From NCBI GenBank assembly GCA_002307245.1, contig DBTW01000218.1, forward strand, positions 1 to 11,044: DNA of 11,044 nucleotides. Direction: 5' to 3'. Below, piece by piece: positions 7,131 through 11,044 of this stretch. Each line of letters starts with the position of its first letter. Positions within the stretch are counted from its first letter, which is position 1. Position numbers and translations under genes: made by a program. This stretch comes from Spirochaetaceae bacterium UBA1306. Lineage in GTDB: Bacteria; Spirochaetota; Spirochaetia; Treponematales; Rectinemataceae. The notes below the pieces were generated by a model. That model had not been told where the DNA came from, did not search any database, and saw nothing but the letters and a program-made list of their open reading frames with translations.

Positions 7131-7181
7131 ATCGGAAGATTGGGGCATATCATCCATTAGAAAACTTGTCGAGGATGGCCC

Positions 7182-9857
7182 ATGAACAGCAAGCATACGC
7201 ATGGTTCGCGTCGATTCCTTCCATTGTTCCTCCTTGCCGCGCTTGGCGCCGGGTGTAGTCACTATGTCGAGCACAACCCCAAGGCAAACGTGGCCGTCGA
7301 CTTCTTCACGGGTGTCGCGAGTACAGGAGAGAGTGGCGGAGTCGCCAACCGGCTGGTCTTCGGCCCGAGCACGGGCGACACGACTACCAACTCGGTCACG
7401 GTCAACGACGACGGGACAATAACTTTGATCTCCAACGAGGACATCGCCAGCCCGGCCACCGGCAAGATATCCACCAGCGACGATGGAATCACCTACTACT
7501 TCCGCGAAGTCGACGCGAGCAAGAACTTCACCTTGAGCGCCGACATACTCATCCAGGCCTTCTGCGGCGTCGACAGCAGCGGTACTACCACCTCGAACGG
7601 CCAGGAAGGCTTCGGCATCATGGCCCGGGACTGGGTCCCTCAATACGAGAATTCCGAAGGCAACAACCTGACCATGGCCTACCTGACCGCCAATCCGGAC
7701 GCTCCCTACAACACCGGCGACATAGCCGGGGCCGGTCGCAGCAACATGGTGATGGTCGGCGGCGTCAAGCGCGGCGTGCGCATGGCCTACCGTGACGGCG
7801 TCGCAGAGCCCACGGGCGATTGCGTGACCAACCCGGCCTTCGATTGGAACACCTACACTCCGACCATCGTGATGACCTGGCAGCCCAAGGAGCTGGGCGA
7901 CTACTCCGCATACCCCACGCTCGAGGATCGTCCCGACTTCCCGGCCAAGGGCTCCACCTACCGGCTCTACCTCAGGAAGACCAACTCCGGCTTCATCGCC
8001 AAGATCAAGCCCCCCATCGAGAAGGGCAGCGAGGCCGAGTACAGCATCGCCTATCCCGACATGCTGTCCGCCACGAAAAGCGACAAGTACTACGTGGGAT
8101 TTTTCGCCGCCCGGGCCGCACAGATCAAGGTCTCGAACATCGAGTACTACGAGGCTAACTGCGCCGACGAAACCCCCTTGGTCGAGGAAGAAGCCGAGAT
8201 CTACACGCCCAGCTTAACGATCACCTCGCCAACAACCAATTCCGCCCCCTTGGAAACAACCAATTCCCACGCTTCTTTCAAGCTCTACTGCACCGCAAAT
8301 GTCAAAGGATACCTCTCTGTACTTCAAGATGGCGTCGCGGTCTCCGGCGCGGAGCACCGCTACTGCGAGTGGATCTCCGACGATGCCAACGGCATGGTTA
8401 CTCCCTACGCCTACTTCGGCGTACCGGTCTACAAGCTCAATGAAGGAGACAACGTCTTCACGGTCGCTTTCTATCCCGAGACGGGACAGAACCTTACCAG
8501 CGAAGCCAGTATCAAAAAGAGCTTTGTCGTCAATCAGAAATCCTACTTTGACGCCGCTACGCCGATCTACGTCTCGCCCAATGGCAGATCCAGCAACCTC
8601 GGCACCGAAGCGAACCCACTGGACCTGGCCACGGCCATCGCCTATGTCCTGCCTGGCCAGACGATCTACATGGTGGACGGGATCTACTCGCCCAACTCCC
8701 TCGTGATCAAACGCTACAACAACGGCCTGTACGGCCAACCGAAAACCCTTAAAGCCATCAATCGCGATAAGGCCATCATCGATTTCCAGAAGGATCTGAA
8801 CGTGACCGTCGGCATGGAGCTCCGCGGCGATTATTGGGTCCTGGACGGTTTCCACGTCCGCAACACGCCCAACAAGGTCAAAGGCCTGACCGTCTACGGC
8901 AACAACGATATCGTCCAATGGGTCAAGACTTATAACAACGGCGACACCGGTTGCCAAATCAGCGGCAGCACTTCCGAGCCCTTCGACTTCTGGCCCAAGA
9001 ACGACACGATCCAGTACTGCGAAAGCTATAACAACAAGGACGACAGCCTGGCGGACGCCGACGGCTTCGCGGCCAAGATCACGGTCGGCGACGGCAACCT
9101 CTTCAACTGGTGCGTCTCGCACAATAACGCCGACGACGGCTGGGACCTCTTCGCGAAGAAGGAGACCGGCGCGATCGGTGCGGTCACCATCAAGAACTGC
9201 ATCGCCTACGAGAATGGCAAGCTGATCGACGGCTCCGCCTCACTCTCCGGGCGCAACGGCTTCAAGCTCGGCGGCGAGGGCCTGTCCTCCGCGCACGTGA
9301 TCACGAATTGCCTTTCCTTCCACAATGGCGCCCATGGCTTCACGAGCAACTCCAACCCGGCCATCCAGATCAGCTATTGCACCTCGATCGACAATGGCGG
9401 CATCTACAACCTCAAGGCCAACTCGGACTCGCGCAACTTCACCATCTACGACGGCTCGAACACGGTCACGGGCCTCGCCGCCGCGGCCTCAACGGCGGGC
9501 CTGCTCTCCCTCTACTCGAGCGACAACTCGCATACCATCGACTACGTGCAAACGGAGACGGCCTCGCGCAAGGAGGACAAGATCGAGATCAGCAAGCCCG
9601 CCCAGGGATACCTCTGGCTGGGCACCGACACGAGCACGAAGGTCGGCTCGAGGTCGGGCGTCGCGACCATGAACTTCAACGGCGCGACGCTGACTATAGC
9701 CGACCTCGTCACGCAGACTCTGCCGCTCTACGACAGCGATGGCAACAAGGTCGCGACCTGCGGCTTCATCAAGCGCAACTCCGACGGCAGCTTCAATGTC
9801 GAGAGCTTCGGTATCTTGAAAACGCAGCCCGCATTGAAAACGGGATGCAGCTTCTAG
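7182..9857 (+). CDS. Pectate lyase lipoprotein, family PL9, with N-terminal accessory domains
   Basis: 891 residues. PL9 enzymes cleave polygalacturonate by calcium-dependent beta-elimination on a parallel beta-helix. The start ATG 7182 has GAGGA at 7171-7175, six bases away. The signal peptide ends with G-A-G-C, giving lipidated Cys25. Layout: a laminin-G/DUF1349-like beta-sandwich (about 113-326), an Ig-like domain (about 340-450), then the PL9 domain from about 456, opening with I-Y-V-S-P-N-G, with a beta-rich tail to the C-terminus. The residues that bind calcium in Erwinia Pel9A (D209, D233, D234, D237) correspond to Asp627 in A-D-G-F-A-A-K and Asp651, Asp652 and Asp655 in N-A-D-D-G-W-D, with identical spacing. 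The catalytic lysine (K273) corresponds to Lys695 in N-G-F-K-L-G-G. It should be active, on the cell surface or in the periplasm. At roughly twice the length of single-domain Pel9A, it is a fusion. The next gene follows after 73 bases with no clear terminator, so the two are probably co-transcribed. Confidence 0.94.
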   Translation: MNSKHTHGSRRFLPLFLLAALGAGCSHYVEHNPKANVAVDFFTGVASTGESGGVANRLVFGPSTGDTTTNSVTVNDDGTITLISNEDIASPATGKISTSDDGITYYFREVDASKNFTLSADILIQAFCGVDSSGTTTSNGQEGFGIMARDWVPQYENSEGNNLTMAYLTANPDAPYNTGDIAGAGRSNMVMVGGVKRGVRMAYRDGVAEPTGDCVTNPAFDWNTYTPTIVMTWQPKELGDYSAYPTLEDRPDFPAKGSTYRLYLRKTNSGFIAKIKPPIEKGSEAEYSIAYPDMLSATKSDKYYVGFFAARAAQIKVSNIEYYEANCADETPLVEEEAEIYTPSLTITSPTTNSAPLETTNSHASFKLYCTANVKGYLSVLQDGVAVSGAEHRYCEWISDDANGMVTPYAYFGVPVYKLNEGDNVFTVAFYPETGQNLTSEASIKKSFVVNQKSYFDAATPIYVSPNGRSSNLGTEANPLDLATAIAYVLPGQTIYMVDGIYSPNSLVIKRYNNGLYGQPKTLKAINRDKAIIDFQKDLNVTVGMELRGDYWVLDGFHVRNTPNKVKGLTVYGNNDIVQWVKTYNNGDTGCQISGSTSEPFDFWPKNDTIQYCESYNNKDDSLADADGFAAKITVGDGNLFNWCVSHNNADDGWDLFAKKETGAIGAVTIKNCIAYENGKLIDGSASLSGRNGFKLGGEGLSSAHVITNCLSFHNGAHGFTSNSNPAIQISYCTSIDNGGIYNLKANSDSRNFTIYDGSNTVTGLAAAASTAGLLSLYSSDNSHTIDYVQTETASRKEDKIEISKPAQGYLWLGTDTSTKVGSRSGVATMNFNGATLTIADLVTQTLPLYDSDGNKVATCGFIKRNSDGSFNVESFGILKTQPALKTGCSF

Positions 9858-9930
9858 CCCAGTTTTGGCTACTTACGCGGTGCGCGCCAAGCGGTCCCGC
9901 GAGCAGATGCACTAGAATGAGGAGGATTAC

Positions 9931-11044
9931 ATGAGGAAGTACCTGCGATTCTTCGCTATCCTACTGGTCGCGGTTGCGGTTATCGGCTGCCAAAAGACGA
10001 CCGATGACAACACCAAGAAGACGATTACCGTGGATGTCACGGGCATCGCGCTGACCGCCGCCGGCACTACGATCGGCCTTACCCCGGGCGCGACGCAGAC
10101 CCTCGCCTATACCATGACGCCGACGGACGCCAACACGGGCCTCACCTGGGCCTCGTCCGACGCGAATATCGCGACGGTCAGCGACGTCGGCCTCGTGACC
10201 GCCATCGCCAACGGCACGGTTACGATCACGGTTTCCTCGACCAAGGATCCCAACATTTCATCGAACTGCACGGTGTACATCGCTACCACGCAGGTCGACA
10301 CGAACGGCTGGAAGCTCAGCAACCTGGCGGACCCCATCGCCGACGGCAGCAGCACCGCCGTACCGACCTTCATCGACGGCAAGGCTACCCTCATCAACAA
10401 CAGCACGGGCGGCTTCGCGTCCGCTGGTATTACGAATTCCACCTTCCTGTACTTTGACCAGACCCTGACGGGCGACTTCGTCATCAGGGCACGCGTACGC
10501 CTTACCACCTCGACCCTCAGCTCCAGCGCCAGCACCGGCCTCGGCATCGGCGTTGGCGCCTTCGCCGCTCCGACGAGCGGAGTCTTCGCCGGCTCGACCC
10601 AGATGGTCATGATGATGTGCCGCGCGGCAGTCGGAGGCAACAAGCTCTCCTATTACACCAAGGCTGGCGGAAATGGAACGGGCAATCCCACCGAGGCGGG
10701 AAGCGTTACTCCCTACAATATAGAGCGCGTCTTCGAGGTAAAGCGACTCGCCGCTTCCGGCTACGCCCTCAGCATCTACAAGGCCGACGGTACGACGCTG
10801 GTCGGAACCAACACGGTCGGTTGGTACAACGCTTCCGCCGCTGCCCCGGCCGAGGAACTGAGTAGCACGATGACCGCGACCACTCCCGTCGTAGCGGGCT
10901 TCGCCCTGACCGGCTGGACCGCCGAGATCGCCAATGTCCACCTCGCCACCCTCGACGCTTCCAGCGTCGAGACCCCGCTCTTCGACAGCTCGACCGTCGC
11001 GGCTAGCCCTGTGTCAGCGACCAAGGTCACGATCGCCGGCCCGA
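9931..11044 (+). CDS. Big_2-domain lipoprotein with laminin-G-like module (cut by right edge)
   Basis: The frame is open from ATG 9931 to the window end (371 codons). AGGAGG at 9920-9925, five bases before the ATG, is an excellent ribosome site. The signal peptide ends in V-I-G-C, so Cys20 should be lipidated. Residues about 34-118 form a bacterial Ig-like Big_2 domain with the typical L-T-P-G-A-T-Q-T-L, W-A-S-S-D-A-N-I-A-T-V-S and G-L-V-T-A elements. Residues about 122-354 form a beta-sandwich module that matches the one in the pectinesterase (G-D-F, then G-L-G-I-G-V-G-A-F against G-I-G-V-G-M-F, and a closing strand ending in F-D-S-S against Y-D-S-S). By analogy with its two neighbours, an enzymatic domain, perhaps a third pectinolytic activity, could follow beyond the edge. 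That part is unseen. Transcribed with the PL9 gene, 73 bases downstream of it. Confidence 0.86.
   Translation, partial: MRKYLRFFAILLVAVAVIGCQKTTDDNTKKTITVDVTGIALTAAGTTIGLTPGATQTLAYTMTPTDANTGLTWASSDANIATVSDVGLVTAIANGTVTITVSSTKDPNISSNCTVYIATTQVDTNGWKLSNLADPIADGSSTAVPTFIDGKATLINNSTGGFASAGITNSTFLYFDQTLTGDFVIRARVRLTTSTLSSSASTGLGIGVGAFAAPTSGVFAGSTQMVMMMCRAAVGGNKLSYYTKAGGNGTGNPTEAGSVTPYNIERVFEVKRLAASGYALSIYKADGTTLVGTNTVGWYNASAAAPAEELSSTMTATTPVVAGFALTGWTAEIANVHLATLDASSVETPLFDSSTVAASPVSATKVTIAGP

Noticed and set aside
6950..7153. N-terminal extension of the beta-barrel gene to an upstream start
   Set aside because: It would put 68 residues before a well-formed signal peptide that has its own ribosome site and GTG start.
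7041..7181. Sigma-70 promoter for the PL9 gene (for example AATAAT near 7127-7132)
   Set aside because: A -10-like hexamer is present but no acceptable -35 at 16-18 bases; several equally weak alternatives exist.
8214..9122. 302-codon frame on the minus strand
   Set aside because: Antisense to the PL9 gene including its calcium-binding residues; composition is that of a shadow frame.

Overview
The window looks like a polysaccharide-degradation locus, aimed at pectin, from a Gram-negative bacterium. The coding DNA is GC-rich. All six genes encode exported proteins: five predicted lipoproteins and one predicted outer-membrane beta-barrel. Several lipoboxes are relaxed (G-A-G-C, A-V-A-C and F-C-A-C instead of the classical L-x-x-C). 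Together with the lipoprotein-heavy gene content, this suggests a spirochaete. That assignment is an inference; there is no rRNA or housekeeping gene to confirm it.

Layout, left to right. Positions 1-6949 hold four genes on the minus strand. In transcription order these are a 483-residue beta-barrel protein (5498-6949), a kelch-repeat lipoprotein (3666-5252), a large multidomain pectinesterase lipoprotein of family CE8 (465-3374), and a fibronectin-III lipoprotein cut by the left edge (1-368). Positions 7182-11044 hold two genes on the plus strand: a pectate lyase lipoprotein of family PL9 (7182-9857), then a Big_2 lipoprotein cut by the right edge (9931-11044). The two transcription directions diverge from a 232-base region at 6950-7181. 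That region contains two well-separated inverted copies of a roughly 24-base site. A second regulatory region at 3375-3665 has a very AT-rich core (about 21% G+C by hand count over 3501-3620) with degenerate direct repeats about 21 bases apart and an extended -10 promoter motif.

How the genes may work together (inference). The CE8 enzyme removes methyl esters from homogalacturonan. The PL9 lyase then cleaves the de-esterified chain by calcium-dependent beta-elimination. The beta-barrel could let oligogalacturonides cross the outer membrane. The other lipoproteins would bind substrate or serve as scaffolds. Three of the lipoproteins (CE8, PL9 and the right-edge Big_2 protein) appear to share one beta-sandwich module of about 200 residues, resembling laminin-G/DUF1349 folds, which is the best candidate for a common carbohydrate-binding unit. 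No transporter, regulator, SusC/SusD pair or cytoplasmic uronate-catabolism gene lies in the window.
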